DNA of 5,912 nucleotides from Deltaproteobacteria bacterium (lineage in GTDB: Bacteria; Desulfobacterota; Desulfobacteria; Desulfobacterales; ETH-SRB1), in contig QMMZ01000150.1 of NCBI GenBank assembly GCA_003647525.1, forward strand, positions 1 to 5,912. The letters run 5' to 3'. Every line of letters begins with the position of its first letter. The first letter of the stretch is position 1. The notes beneath the pieces were generated by a model that was given only the letters and a program-made list of their open reading frames with translations, searched no databases and was not told the origin of the DNA. The translations under genes were made by a program, and so were the position numbers. Below are positions 5,807 to 5,912 of the stretch, piece by piece.

Positions 5807-5912
5807 ATAGACTTTCAGATAATTAATTTCACAAGGCCAGAAGGAGGAGGGCGTATTAGTTATACGTCGACGACTGATAACGCAGTGAAATTATTTATCT
5901 GAAAGTCTATAG
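5806..5912. mobile_element. Element bounded by 27-bp inverted repeats (MITE-like)
   Basis: TATAGACTTTCAGATAA at 5806 begins a 27-base arm (5806-5832) that is matched in inverse orientation at 5885-5911 with a single mismatch. The 52 bases between hold a purine run (AAGGAGGAGGG) and an imperfect inner inverted repeat, GCGTATTAGT against ACTGATAACGC, flanking TATACGTCGACG. The whole is about 107 bases and has no gene. This is the architecture of a miniature inverted-repeat transposable element or dispersed foldback repeat. The right edge coincides with the end of the window, so a target duplication cannot be checked and the true element may be larger. Confidence 0.65.

Noticed and set aside
5547..5810. 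87-codon plus-strand open frame (MNTNSCVAQACNS...)
   Set aside because: It runs through the imperfect palindrome and the region beyond, has no ribosome site and no recognised domain. It appears to be a by-product of repeat sequence.

Overview
The window looks like chromosomal DNA of a Gram-negative, probably sulfate-reducing-type bacterium (Desulfobacterota, perhaps Desulfobacterales). This is inferred from protein style, a moderately AT-rich composition, selenocysteine synthesis (SelA), a heptose-LPS enzyme (GmhA), a hemC-cobA tetrapyrrole pair and many dispersed-repeat-like palindromes. It is a guess from reading, not a database result. All convincing genes lie on the minus strand, so transcription runs from high to low coordinates.

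Layout in transcription order: (1) 5092-5912, about 820 bases with no convincing gene. It holds a terminal-inverted-repeat element (5806-5912), a long imperfect palindrome (5511-5671), an AT-rich stretch, two abutting perfect 12-bp hairpins (5168-5223) and a small GC hairpin (5122-5136). (2) A probable operon: selA (3606-5078), a degenerate GGDEF-TPR protein (2205-3557) after a 45-48 nt gap, and gmhA (1633-2208) coupled by an ATGA overlap. (3) 1313-1632: a short open frame that looks like the 3' end of a lost gene, an AT-rich palindromic terminator, and five copies of a 14-bp tandem repeat. (4) A second tight operon: an FmdB-type zinc-ribbon gene (1076-1306), hemC (129-1076) starting inside the fmdB stop (TAATG), and the first 49 codons of a cobA/SUMT-type gene (1-148) overlapping the end of hemC and running off the window.

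Functionally, SelA makes selenocysteinyl-tRNA, GmhA makes the first heptose intermediate for LPS core, and HemC plus CobA make hydroxymethylbilane and precorrin-2 for heme, siroheme or cobalamin. The GGDEF-TPR protein and the FmdB-like protein have no assigned role. I see no phage, CRISPR, toxin-antitoxin or obviously new enzymatic system. The unusual material is the repeat-rich DNA upstream of selA, the gene remnant after gmhA, the heptad-phased repeat before fmdB, and the inactive-looking GGDEF-TPR protein between two metabolic genes.
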